Source: Aristolochia californica (Eukaryota; Streptophyta; Magnoliopsida; Piperales; Aristolochiaceae). Taken from it: a stretch of 64,000 bases of DNA. The notes under the pieces are model-generated. The model had not been told where the DNA came from, searched no databases, and saw only the letters and a list, made by a program, of their open reading frames with translations. Position numbers and translations under genes: made by a program. Where the stretch lies: contig JARWKL010000016.1 in NCBI GenBank assembly GCA_029961685.1, positions 2,609,001 to 2,673,000 on the forward strand, read 5' to 3'. Shown piece by piece: positions 45,935 through 57,448 of this stretch; the stretch's first letter is position 1; the number at the start of each line of letters is the position of its first letter.

Positions 45935-46720
45935 GGACTTACAGAGAGTCGTTGAGAAATAGCGTGAAGCTTCGACGCTACTGCCAGAACAGAGTAGTAT
46001 TGGCGTTAGTGGGAGCTGCGCAGCGGAAGTAGAGAGAGGAGCTCAGACTCGGCGCTGTTTTCGGAAGAGGAACTCTAAGACCCGGCACTGTTGCCGAAAG
46101 GGTCCTCTGAGATTCGGCAACAGCACTGGAAGAGAGGGACTCAGAAAAGAGAGGGCTCAAGAAGGACGACTCCGTTGTCGTCGCCATTGTAGGAACTGCC
46201 GTTTGACGTTGCTGCCGGAAGAACTCGGGACTCGACCAAGTAGAGAACAGATCTATTGTTCGTGGCCGTTGCTGGAAAGGAGAAAGCCATGGAGGCTCAC
46301 CGTTTCCGGAAAGGAGAGAGCCATGGAGGCTCATCGTTGCCGGACAGAGGGTTCGAGGAACGACACTGTTGTTGAACAGTGTCGTTGTGCGCCGCTATGA
46401 GAGAAAGGTAGCAAGGAGGTTTTCCAGTGGCTGTTGGTAGAGGCAGCAAGGAGGCTTTCCAGGGGCTGCTGGAAGTGGCAGCAAGGAGGCTTTCCAGGGG
46501 CTGCTGGTAGAGGCAGCAAGGAGGCTTTCCAAGGGTTGTTGGCAGAGGCAGCAAAGAGGATTTCCAGGTGCTGCTAGAAGAGGCAGCAAGGAGGATTTTC
46601 AGGTGCTGCTAGAAGAGGCAGCAAGGAGGCTTTCCAAGGGCTGCTGGCAGAGGCAGCAAGGAGGCTTTCCAGGGGCTGCTAGTAGAGGCAGCAGGGAGTC
46701 GTTGCTATGAGAGACAATGT
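45935..46720 (-). repeat. right GCTGCC-rich arm, spacer copy 3
   Basis: Co-linear with 10970-11740, with the 36-bp tandem array at about 46417-46700. The LTR-like 3' end TTTTCCCTAACA follows at 46922. Confidence 0.6.
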
Positions 46721-47380
46721 CGTTGTTGTGAGACATAGTGGGATATTGCTGCTGCTGTAACAGATAAGCCTCCCTATTGTATTGTGATCCTCAATTGATT
46801 TGAAATGAAATCTTCTACAACTCCCGTGGAGACGTAGGCAATGTGTTGAACCATGTAAAATAAAGTGTCGTGCTTGATTACTTGTTACTTGTCTTGTTGT
46901 CATCGGTTACTTTTCCCTAACATGGGAATCCCAAGAAAACAGAGATACACACTGTAGAAGTCGAACCCATAGTTGAATTCGCCCAATCCGGATGAAAAAC
47001 AACAAAAAGAAGCAAACCAGAGTTATAGAAAGTTTTAGCACAAATGATGGGTTTGATCCATGTAGGAAGCAGAAGCATATGGATCCAAACCTAGGGGTGG
47101 ATTCGACTGCAAAATGATACCGTTAGAAGGAATGGATTCGAACCCTTGCTATAGAAATTCAACTTTTCTGAATTTTCCTCTAATGGCCATAGGTCTCCAA
47201 ATTTTGTAAGTGACCTACCAGTATGTTCTACAACAAAAATAGGATTCACCTATTTTTAGAAAATACCAAAAATAACGTTATCCACTCATAATGGCTAATT
47301 TTTTTAACAACACAACTTCATATGGTATCATAGTACTCATATGTGGGCCTCCACCCAAATTATCCACCGGTGACAGGGAG

Positions 47381-47498
47381 TGTTAAAAAATAGTCCCACA
47401 TGGATTAGTGAGTACAAAGATCTTGAGTTTAGTTGTTGGAAAAAAAACCGCTTAAGTTGGTTAGTCATCATGGGATGAGCATTGGATCCAACTTCACA
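47381..47498 (+). mobile_element. 118-bp TRIM LTR
   Basis: TGTTAAAAAATAGTCC...CAACTTCACA, equivalent to 12416-12533. Confidence 0.7.
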
Positions 47499-48120
47499 TT
47501 AGAAAATATGTTATATATATCAAACTCTACTCAAACTTCTATGTTATAGTTGCTCACACAAATTTATAAGCTCCCAAGTGTTTCCAAGTGTTTTTTCAAA
47601 GTGCTAATGCCATCAAAATTCAAGAAGTACTTTCGCCAGGGTTTTTCATTGAAAACTAATTATTCATGTGTATTGATTTTAAGATTTGATTCAAATATTT
47701 AGTTTCTAACTTGTGGAATTTTGATTCTTTATGATCACAACAATTAGGCCCTGGTTTTCATACCAAATTGATAGCTTTTTAAAAAACTTCCCATACTGCC
47801 AACATTTCTTGAGTGCCTTCATTTTAAAATCTAAATTAGTAGTCTTGGGGAAATTGTTGGTAAATTTTCCTAAATTTCCTACTCTAGTTAATATTCTAAC
47901 CAATTCTTTTTTCTTCTTTTTTTTTTAAATTTCTAAATTTTATTAGCTTGAGTTTCATAGTCAAACTCAAATACAAATTGTGTAGATTAGTAGAATGATA
48001 AAATATGTGACTTAGGAACTCAGTGAGTCATACTAGATTTTGTTGAGGCACCTCTTGTCTTGGTCTAGTCGCCTGAATTAAGTTGATCTTAGATGAATCA
48101 CGTTGAGACTTGGTCATGTC

Positions 48121-48238
48121 TGTGAAATTGGGTCCAAGGCTCATCCCAAAATGACTAGCCAACTAAGAAAACCTCTTTCCCAACTAATAAACTCAAGATC
48201 TTTGTACTCACTAATCTACCTAGGACTATTCCTTAACA
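48121..48238 (-). mobile_element. solo LTR of the 118-bp TRIM family
   Basis: Same insertion as 13154-13271, with the ATGTC duplication on both sides. Confidence 0.85.
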
Positions 48239-49534
48239 ATGTCTTGTACCAACCTAATTACACAAAAGCTTAGATAGGTGTTCACTAATCCTTCATGAGG
48301 TCTAGTGATTTTTTGAATTGCGGATTGATGTTGAAATTATATGGCCAAACCTTGTTAAATTCTCCAGGGAGTTGTTTGAGCCTCCTTGTGTTGGAAATCA
48401 ATTAATAAAGAATCAGATGTGGAAAAGTGAGAAGCAATACTGAAGACATTATACGGGTTCAGACTTTCTAAAACAAAAATTATGTAGATCATGTGATTGG
48501 TCTCTTTATTGTAGAAACCATTAACGTGAATTAGTCCTATTTTCTGCAAATCCCAACCCCCATTGTACCTTAATAAAAGCTGTGTAAAACAGTTATTAGA
48601 AGCATTTGTGTCAGTCCCCAATGCCTACACGATGACTTTGAGAGCTATTTAGCAGCTAATCCCATACTGTCATCAGTAAAGGTTAGGTGTCCCGATGGCT
48701 TATGAAGGTTCAGTTAAGAGTCCAGTTGTGAAAGTTAATGCCGAGAACTCAGTGATTTGATTATCGCCGGCTTGCCGTCCTTTCAATTATTGCCAAAGGC
48801 CCAACTGTCTTCGTCTCTTATCTGTACCTGAGATGCTTCATTACATGGATGCAGATACACCGCGAAGACTTCCCGGCTGTGATGAGACAAACCAAGCGTT
48901 TTCACAAATATTTTAGAGAGAAGAAAAGGCCACAAACCCCCCGAATAACTATTTTCTTAAGAAAATGAAGAACAGAAAAGCATTTGGGTAATTGGTTGGT
49001 GGTTGAGTTTCTCGTTATGAAGGTAGTATTGAAAGATTTAGATACGTTAATGGAGAAATCATCAAGTAGGTCACTTAAAAGCAATTTGTATTCGTCTCAG
49101 GTGCCGTGAAGACGGTTTTTAATGGTCTGGTGCATTGGAAGTGCGTATTCTTAAAACATTTCTCCCATTTATCATGTGAAGACTCGATAATTGAATCCTC
49201 TTCATGGCTGGTGTCATAAAATTTATAACTTATGTGGAAAATATTGTCAATTTGGCATCTAACTATTTCGTGCTGAATTAAAATCTGAACAATCTTAGTT
49301 GGGATTCAAGGAAGAACATGGAGATTACAGTTCGCAGATGAACTCCAGAAAATGATTTTTTTTTTTTTTTACCGACTGCATTCACTCGTAGCATTTAAAA
49401 ACAACTGGAAACTGCTAAAGAGTCGTGCGCAGACAATCTTCTACGGACAAGAAAGTATCATCTCGTGAGAACTGAAGCTATTTTCCTTTGTTTTTCTTTT
49501 CAAAAAAAGGTGAAAAAGGTATCCTGGGTTGTTC

Positions 49535-49541
49535 TATAAAT
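49535..49541 (+). promoter_or_regulatory. TATA box of CER1-D
   Basis: TATAAAT, 47 bases before the start codon. Just upstream (about 49461-49510), D has a T-rich stretch of roughly 50 bases where the other copies have about 10 (ATCAACGGTGG), so core-promoter spacing differs from A, B and C. Confidence 0.6.
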
Positions 49542-49587
49542 TGGAAGTCACCCATGCAGTGAGCAGCTCGGAGAGACCCGTATAACA

Positions 49588-52411
49588 ATGGCAACCAAGC
49601 CTGGGCTGTTCACTGCATGGCCATGGCAGATGCTTGGAAGTTTCAAGGTATTACTACTTTCTAGTTTTCTCCTTGAAACCAGTAGGATTAAAGCTAATGA
49701 TTTCTCTGTTTTGATATTGGTGTGGTTGAAGTACGTGGTTTTGGCTCCATGGGTTGCTAGTAGCATATACAGTTGGGTGACAAAGCCAGAAGAGGAGAGG
49801 GATCTGACCAACTTTCTCATCTTGCCGATCCTACTTTGGCGATGGGCGCATAACCAAATATGGATTAGTTTGTCTCGTTTCCAAACAGCTCGGAGCAAAC
49901 ACAAAATAGTTGATAAAGGCATTGAATTTGAGCAAGTAGACAGAGAAGAAAACTGGTACGCTCTCTCGCTCTGGCTCTCTTTATCTCTCGTTTTTTCTCT
50001 CTATATCTCTTCACTCATTCTCAGACATTTGGACAAATACATGGCAGGGATGACCAGATATTACTGAACGGCCTTGTTTTCTACACCTTTAATCAATACG
50101 TTTCAGGCGCGTCTCACTTACCCATGTGGAGAACAAATGGGATCATTTTAACTATTTTGCTTCACATAGGTCCGGTGGAGTTCCTCTACTACTGGCTCCA
50201 CAGAGCTCTCCACCACCACTACCTGTACTCACGATACCACTCCCACCACCATTCCTCCATTGTAACAGAACCCATAACCTGTAAGAACCTTTCTCTTATC
50301 CTTTTCATCTTCTATCATTTTAATGTCCTGGCTTGCTGCAGACCAATGAATCGTGGTAGTGAACAAACCCAATCCTGAGAGTGTCATTTAAAATTACCTT
50401 TGACTGTTAGTCAATTATTTTATGTTCTTTGGATCCTTATCACAGTTTAATTAACTTTTTCAATACTGTTTGACATATGGCAGCTGTGATTCATCCATTC
50501 GCGGAAACCGTATTTTACTATGTACTCTTCTCGATACCACAATTGGTGATGTTGTTCACTGGAACAAACTCACATCTGGCACTCATAATTTACCTGACAT
50601 ACATAGATTTCATGAATAATATGGGCCACTGTAATTTTGAACTTGTTCCCAACTGGGTCTTCAAATTCTTCCCTCCTCTCAAGTACTTGATGTATACTCC
50701 TTCGTGAGTCTCTTCACCCTTCTGCCTGTTTTATAAGTTTAAGAAATGAAAACATAGACAGAATTTTTCATTCAAGGATATAAGCAAACTGATGAATTTT
50801 CCTGACTAGGTTTCACTCTCTTCACCATACCCAGTTCCGGACCAACTACTCCCTCTTCATGCCTTTGTACGATTACTTGTATGGTACAGTGGACAAGACA
50901 GTGGATTCTCTTCATAAGAACTCTCTCAAAGGAAACAAAGAGATCCCACAAGCGGTCCATCTCACCCATCCAACTTCCGTGGATTCCATCTATCACCTGA
51001 GGCTGGGACTGGCTTCGTTGGCATCGAAACCCTACTCTTCAAAGTGGTATCTATCGATGATCCAACCGTTGACATGTTTGTCTGTCATATTTACCTGGAT
51101 CTTTGGTTCCACCTTCACAGTGGAGTCCATCAAATTGGATAAACTCAAAATGGAAACATGGGCTATACCAAGATTTAGCTTTCATGTAAGTAAGAGACAT
51201 CTCCATCTACCATTTTGAATGAGCAGTCTCTCCTTCATTTTTTTCTTGTGTCCATTTGAAGGTGCTAGTATATATATTGGTTTGACTGTCTATGTTTTGC
51301 AGTATTATTTATCATGGCACAGAGATTCAATCAATAATATGATAGAGAAAGCCATACTGGAAGCAGACCGTGAAGGGGTCAAAGTGATGAGTTTGGGTCT
51401 TCTTAATCAGGCAACAATCATTCACCATCCTTCTCCCTGCCTCTCCCTACTGGCAAGTGCTCATTAGAAAAACTAAAATGATAAATCTGGATTCTTTTTT
51501 GTCTGCAGTCAGAGGAACTAAACGAAAATGGCAAGCTCTATCTCCAAAAGCACCTAAAACTCAAAGTCAGATTAGTAGATGGGACAGCACTGGTAGCTGC
51601 AGTTGTTCTAAATGGCATTCCACAAGATAGTGATAAAGTTATAATGAGAGGAGAGCTTTCAAAAGCTTGTCATGCCATAGTCCTAGGATTGTGCCAAAAA
51701 GGGATTAAGGTAAGTTGGTTGAACTCACTCCCACAAACCATCAGTTAGAAGCTTTCAATGGTATAATTATGAATTACTTGAGATGTTACAGGTTTCCACG
51801 GTTTGTAAATCTGAACACCAGCAACTGAAAAGACAATTACCGGCCAAGTTCTGGAGTAATTTGGTCCTTTCAGATAGCTATGATGCCAAGGTAATGTTAG
51901 CTATTCAGATTTTTAATAACTTGACAGTCCAAAGTGTTCATTTAATAGCAGACAGAAGATTGAAACTGTAGGACTACTTCTGCAGGTATGGTTGGTGGGA
52001 AATGGGCTGAATGATAAGGAACAAGAGAAAGCGCCCAAGGGTGCAAGCTTCATTCCCTTCTCACGATTCCCTGTAAAGAATTTGAGGAAGGACTGTTTCT
52101 ACCAGACAAATCCAGCAATGAGGGTCCCCAAGAATCTTGAAAACATGCATGCCTGCGAGGTAAATTAACTCTTTCTACTTAACTGTGATAGTTTCAATAA
52201 ATGTTTCTATAGTAAGTTTCTATATAATATACAATTTACGAATGTTATGTGACAGAATTGGCTTCCTCGGAGGGTTATGAGTGCATGTCGTGTAGCAGGC
52301 ATTGTTCATGCATTGGAGGGATGGGATACCCATGAGTGTGGTGAAGAACAGCTGCTGAATGCTGATAAAGTATGGAATGCTGCACTTCAGCATGGATTTC
52401 GTCCCCTCTGA
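49588..52411 (+). CDS. CER1-like: CER1-D: very-long-chain aldehyde decarbonylase (CER1 family), intact
   Basis: Ten exons: 49588-49647, 49732-49955, 50048-50280, 50484-50703, 50810-51185, 51303-51410, 51509-51709, 51792-51890, 51986-52159, 52256-52411, again 616 residues with all three His clusters and the WAX2 C-terminal domain. It is predicted to function like CER1-C in alkane formation at the ER. Intron 1 is 84 bases, in frame and stop-free, so the unspliced transcript also reads through (28 extra hydrophobic residues); splicing is preferred because the join gives the family sequence. A WRTNG replaces WRTDG in exon 3. From exon 4 to the stop it is almost identical to C, whereas exons 1-3 and introns 1-3 resemble B. 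Confidence 0.93.
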
Positions 52412-52632
52412 TATCCTGGTTTCAATATACTTCCAGTGAGGAATCAAAACTGCTAATAATGATGAAGAAGCTGTGTTTTATCTTTTTCAATAAGGGGTTT
52501 TTTTGTAATCTTTATGTGAGCATTGGACATCCCTTAAAGTGAGCATTTTTTTGTAATCTTTAAGGGGTTTGCATAATTAATGCCCATAGTTGAAATTTGT
52601 TAAAAGACAACCATGTGTGTAAGGGTGACATG
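52412..52632. other. short 3' flank of CER1-D with deletion junction
   Basis: After the CER1 3' end the spacer jumps at GTTG (near 52590) from the position equivalent to 6536 to that of 7390. The 112-codon ORF and the exon 5 relic are gone. The LTR fragment begins at 52598 and is cut by the hAT insertion. Confidence 0.8.
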
Positions 52633-54900
52633 TAGGGGTGGCATCGAGCCGAGCCGAGCTTGATTTAAATATTTCGAGCCGAGCTTCGAGCCGAGCCTAA
52701 AATTATTATCGAGCTCGAGCCCACTGAGTTCGAGTCGAGCTTCGAGCCGACTCGAGCCTCAACATATATTTAAAACTTTCCAAAAAATATATACCAAATA
52801 AAATATATATAAAATTAGGCATACATTTTACATAAACTTGGGCATAACCTATATATATAATACTTGTATATGATGTGTATAACCTCTACTTAAGATGTGC
52901 ATAACCTCTACTTAACATTAAGCATAATCTATATATATAATACCTGTATAAAATTCGACATGGCCTCTATTTAAAATTGGGCATAATCAACATACATAAT
53001 ACCTGCATAAATACTCCATAAAATTGTTTATACATTCATAAACACACCAATAAATTGTTTATACATTCCATAAAATAGTTTAAACACTCCATACACTGCA
53101 TAATATTATAAATAAATTTCATACAATAATCAAACACAACAAAATTAAATGAAATATCACTATCAATTTACAATCACCCAAATAAAAACTATAAATCCAT
53201 TATAAATTTACAAACTATAGTTATTTCTCTTTATACTATAAAATAATATACGTCCTTGTTTGAGCAAAATCTCCACCTATGACAAAAAAAAAAAAAATTA
53301 GTTATTGTCAGATAAAAAAATATTCTTCCACTAGTAGTTACTTAATGTCGTTAAAAATATTAAAATTACCATGATGAGAAAAACATGAAAAATCATGTAG
53401 CTGGTAGCATTATCTCTGCACTCTTCTTCTCAAGCTGTAATCATAAAACAAAATTTTAATAAATAAAACTAAAAAATATCGTAATAAATAATTAATCAAA
53501 GAAATTCACCTTTTGATTTTTCTTTATACCGTGAAGAGTCCGAACCCAACCAGTGCCACAAATCAAAGTTTGAAATGTATTTGGTACCAAGGAAGAACGA
53601 TACGAGTCTATTACTCTACCACCAGCACTAAATAATGACTCCGAAGCTACTGTGGATATGAGAATTATAAGCGGGGTTAGTCAACAAACTTAAAATTTAA
53701 AGTTCATCTTCATCTCCTGTTTCAAATTCATTTAATTCCTCAACATGAAATTCAATTTCAAAATTGGTGTTAGTGTGGACGAGTTCATATACATTGGAAA
53801 ACAGTTTCCAGTGTTAGTGCCCAAAATAAGAAAAATATAAAAAACAAGAAAATAAGTAACTTATAATAGTATACATAATTAAAATATAATATTTAAACCC
53901 CAAATTAGGTAAAACAAACATGATTACAACACAAATAAGTAATTTAATGTATAATTAAAATAAATTAATATATTAATTAATTAAATTAGATATTATATTA
54001 TTTAATGATTGCAGTTTATTACGTGAGCCAATTAACTGTGTACATGATTAATTATAAAAATAAAAAAATAAACAGGAAAATTTGATCAAATGCTAACTTT
54101 AACACACTATATTTTTACGTATTATTGCATCGTCCAAGGAAAAACAGGCTGAGAATAGGATTTGCAAGTTTTTTTTTTTTTTTATAAAAATCACATGTGC
54201 GAAACTCGCATGTGTGAACTGCACGTGCGAGTTCGCACGTTGTGCGGGACGGAGCGTCGAGGGGGGAAAATAATTTCCCCCCCTCAATTTAGGTCTCCGA
54301 ACTTTAGGTATCCGAGGGTTCCCGTTCCGGCGAGAGCGGTGGCCAGCTGATTTGACGGCGGCAGCAGGCGGTGGTAGGGGGTGACGACGACGGGAGAGGG
54401 TCCAGAGCAGCCGCTCTAGTTAGGGTACGACGAGGTGAGGGCGACGCTATGGGAGTCGACGGCGACGACGATGAGAGGCAGAGAAGACGATTAGCGGGGG
54501 GAAGGATTAGGTGTGGTGGCGGCGGAAGGGGCATAGGTGACGAGAGGGAGAAGGAGATGAAGGCTGAGAGAGGGAATTTCGAAGGAAGAAGAGAGAAGGG
54601 AAGGAGGAGACAGAGAGCGAGGGAGAGAGAGAGACCGAAAAAAAAAATTCGGGAGAGAAGAGAGCGAGGGCGGGAGAGAGAACGTGTGAGACTCCCGAAA
54701 ATTTCCAGATCCTGCCGCTCGTTAAATTAACGAGTCGGCTCACGAGCCGACGAGCTGAACCTGACTCTACTCGAGCTCGGTTCGTTAACGTAAACGAGCC
54801 CATTTCTGAGTTCGAGTTCGGCTCGAGCTCGAAATAAAACGAATCGAATCGAGCCGAACACGAGCCGCTAGCGAGCCGGCTCGGTTCGAAGCCACCCCTA
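52633..54900 (-). mobile_element. hAT-family DNA transposon, 2268 bp, with perfect 8-bp TSD
   Basis: Terminal inverted repeats are TAGGGGTGGC and GCCACCCCTA, the classic hAT type, followed inward by dense CGAGCCGAGC/GCTCGAG subterminal repeats on both sides. The 8-bp duplication GTGACATG flanks it exactly (52625-52632 and 54901-54908) and splits the spacer LTR fragment. It is absent from the other spacer units, so it inserted after duplication. Coding content is reduced to a C-terminal transposase relic (53520-53690), so it is non-autonomous. The end at 54900 is the 5' side, with GC-rich, purine-rich leader DNA (54290-54730). Confidence 0.95.
53520..53690 (-). pseudogene. hAT transposase C-terminal dimerisation domain relic
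   Basis: The minus-strand reading gives PLIILISTVASESLFSAGGR then VIDSYRSSLVPNTFQTLICG. This matches the conserved STVASESAFSxGGRVID and YRSSL motifs of the hAT dimerisation domain. The frame is open over about 60 codons, but no DDE catalytic region was found upstream (53700-54290 is AT-rich with stops). Confidence 0.85.
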
Positions 54901-54908
54901 GTGACATG

Positions 54909-55660
54909 GGTAGTAAATAAGGAGAAATTTAATGGAGATGGCATAGAATTTTAATTAAGTAAGTTGGTGTATGTCCTTTTTCTTTTTTAAGTGTGTAGTC
55001 CTAAGGGTATAGTCATTGTGAGCACCTTTTGCCTCTACCAGCAGCACCGGAATGCCTCCTTGCTGCCTCTACCAGCAGCATCACCGAAAAAACCTCCATG
55101 CTACCTCTACTAGCAGCATCACCGGAACGCCTCCCTGCTGCCTCTACCAGCAGCATCAAAACGCCTTCCTGTTGCCTCCACCAGCAGCACTGGACGCGTC
55201 CCTATTTCGGTGACAGCGCCGAGACCCGAGCCAGTCTCTTCCGGCGACAGCACCGAAACCCGAGCCAGTCTCTTCTAGCGACAACTCCTAGACCCGAACC
55301 TGCTCTGTTCCGGCAGCAATGGTGAACCTTCACGCTATTTCTCACAGCAGTACATAGCCCTGCTGTTTCTCCCAGCATCAAGTCATAGAGACCCTTCTTT
55401 GCAGCGTCGACTAAAGAGACCTTTCTCTGCAGCGCCAGCAATGATGTTGTCCTTCTCGAGCCTCTATTTTTGCCGAGAGCTTCTCTCTTCTGGCAAGTCC
55501 GGAGCTACTCTATTTTTCTCACAGCTGCTCGCCCTCTCTGTTTCTCAAGCCTCTTCTGTTCTTCTCTCGGTGCCGAGAGTCCCGAGCTTCCTCTGTTTTT
55601 TTCCCGGCGCCAAGAGTCTCGAGCTTCTTCCGAATGCTCTCTATGAGTCCCGAGACTTAC
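54909..55660 (+). repeat. LTR fragment (rest) plus left GCTGCC-rich arm, spacer copy 4
   Basis: Continuation of the LTR fragment cut by the hAT, then GCTGCC repeats (about 55025-55195) and the C/T-rich stretch. Frames of 79-107 codons here are not conserved in the other spacer copies. Confidence 0.6.
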
Positions 55661-56051
55661 CCGTTTTTCTGTTGTGTTTGTTAGTTTCAAAAAGTCAAAA
55701 TCATCTAAACTTTCATTGCTAAACGTATAGTAGTTAACAACAAATATGACTGCTTATTATTCAGACCTTTTCCAGGAATTTAAAAAAAAATATCCAGCTA
55801 AGACATTTGAAAATGAAAGATTAGATTCATCACTAATTTCTAGTTTCATCCCTAACATGTACTAACAAAGCTCTATATTCGTCACTAAACATATTGTATT
55901 TAACAACAGACTTTTGTTCGTAGTTAAATGTGTGGATTCTAGATTATGAATTATAGTTAATACAATTTATTAATTACTGCGTAAAGATTTTTAAATAGTC
56001 ATTCCTTCAAACTATATTATATTTAATATTTTTAGTAAGCTTAAACATAGC

Positions 56052-56215
56052 GAAATCACTAAATATTTAATTTAAATATTAATGTAACAAGTAACTTAAA
56101 ATACATCTGTCAGTTGATCTTCAGACTTAACAAATCAAAATCAAATTATCTTGGATTTTTAGGAAATCACTAAATATTTAATTTAAATATTAATGTAACA
56201 AAGTAACTTAAAATA
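56052..56215 (+). repeat. 111 bp minisatellite, one full unit plus partial
   Basis: Unit 56052-56162 and partial 56163-56215. This is the shortest of the three homologous arrays. Confidence 0.9.
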
Positions 56216-56234
56216 ATACTAATGTAATATAAAT

Positions 56235-56554
56235 TGTTAAAGAATAGTCCTATATGAATTAGTGAATATAAATATCTGAGTTTTATTAGTTGGGAAAGAG
56301 GTTTTCTAACATAGGTAGTCATTTTGGGATGAGTTTTGGACCCAACTTCACATGGTATCAAAACAAGTACTTATACGAGGGTCTCCACCCAAATTATCCA
56401 CATGTAGAGCTACAAAAGAGGGCCTACATATGAGGAAAAGTGCCAAAGAGTAGTCCTACATGGATTAGTGAATACAAGGATCTTGGGTTTATTAATTGGG
56501 AAAGAAGTTTCTTAACTTAGTCATTTTGGGATGGGCCTTGGACCCAACCTCACA
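56235..56554 (+). mobile_element. TRIM-like element, 118-bp LTR family, with primer site intact
   Basis: Left LTR 56235-56352 ends CCAACTTCACA and is followed directly by TGGTATCAAAACAAG (from 56353), an initiator-Met primer-type site. About 90 bases separate it from the right LTR (about 56440-56554), preceded by purine-rich ATGAGGAAAAG. With about 320 bases in all, it is one of the smallest LTR-PBS-LTR arrangements one could have. Flanks TAAAT/TAAGT may be a decayed target duplication. Confidence 0.8.
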
Positions 56555-57069
56555 TAAGTAAAATTATTCATCTTTAATTTTTAGTGATATTACTTGTATA
56601 AAATTTGTGTTTATTTTTATTATTAATTTATAATGTTTCATATTTAATATTTGGTATAACATTAATATTAAATTTTAATATTAATATAATATATTTAATC
56701 TATTAATAAAAATTATTTAATAATTATTCAATATTAGATGCTTTATTAGTTTAGTTTTATAATATCAAACAGTATAATATTAATTTATTGTTCAGTATTC
56801 AATATTGCAACACAATATAATTTTTAATATTTAATGTTTTATTTTCATCACAAAGAAACTTAAATTAATATTAATTTATTAGAATATAAATTATGTATCA
56901 CTAAAATAATATTATAGTCATTTTATATTTGGAATATTGGAGTACTTGTATTTACAATATGATTTAACATTTATAATAATTATTAACACAATTTTAATAT
57001 TAAATTACATTATCATAATATTTGCTAAAGTAACTTAATAGTAAACTATCATTGCCACATTAATTAATC

Positions 57070-57448
57070 TGTTAAGCACCTAGCCAATACTACCCAAAAA
57101 ACCGACCTATTAGGAATGGAAGACATAGGTACTTAACCCCAGGACCATAACATCACACCCACGCTTGCGAGAGCCTACGTCCACGACGGCCCACTTGCAA
57201 CGACCAACTCTAGTGACAGCCCATGGTGCGGGAACACACTCAGGTCACCCCTTTCGCTTATAGCGGTGGCCCATAGGTGCGGAAAGCACACTCTAGTCGC
57301 CCCTTCCGCTAGGTCGCCCCCTTCGGGATTCGGACTCGTGACGTAGCGCTAGCTCTGATACCAAATGTTAAGCACCTAGCCAATACTACCCAAATGATCG
57401 GCCTGTCAGAAGGTGAAGACATATGTACTTAACCCCAGGACCAAAACA
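57070..57448 (-). mobile_element. TRIM-like element, 83-bp LTR family, copy 3, perfect TSD
   Basis: Direct repeats TGTTAAGC...CATAACA (left) and TGTTAAGC...CAAAACA (right), primer-site complement GCTCTGATACCA next to the right one, and perfect TAATC duplications at 57065-57069 and 57449-57453. The internal region is about 210 bases and non-coding. Confidence 0.92.

Noticed and set aside
54371..54944. 119- and 145-codon frames on opposite strands
   Set aside because: Purine-rich leader and terminal repeat of the hAT element; Arg/Glu- or Ser/Pro-rich translation, no domain, overlapping frames on both strands.
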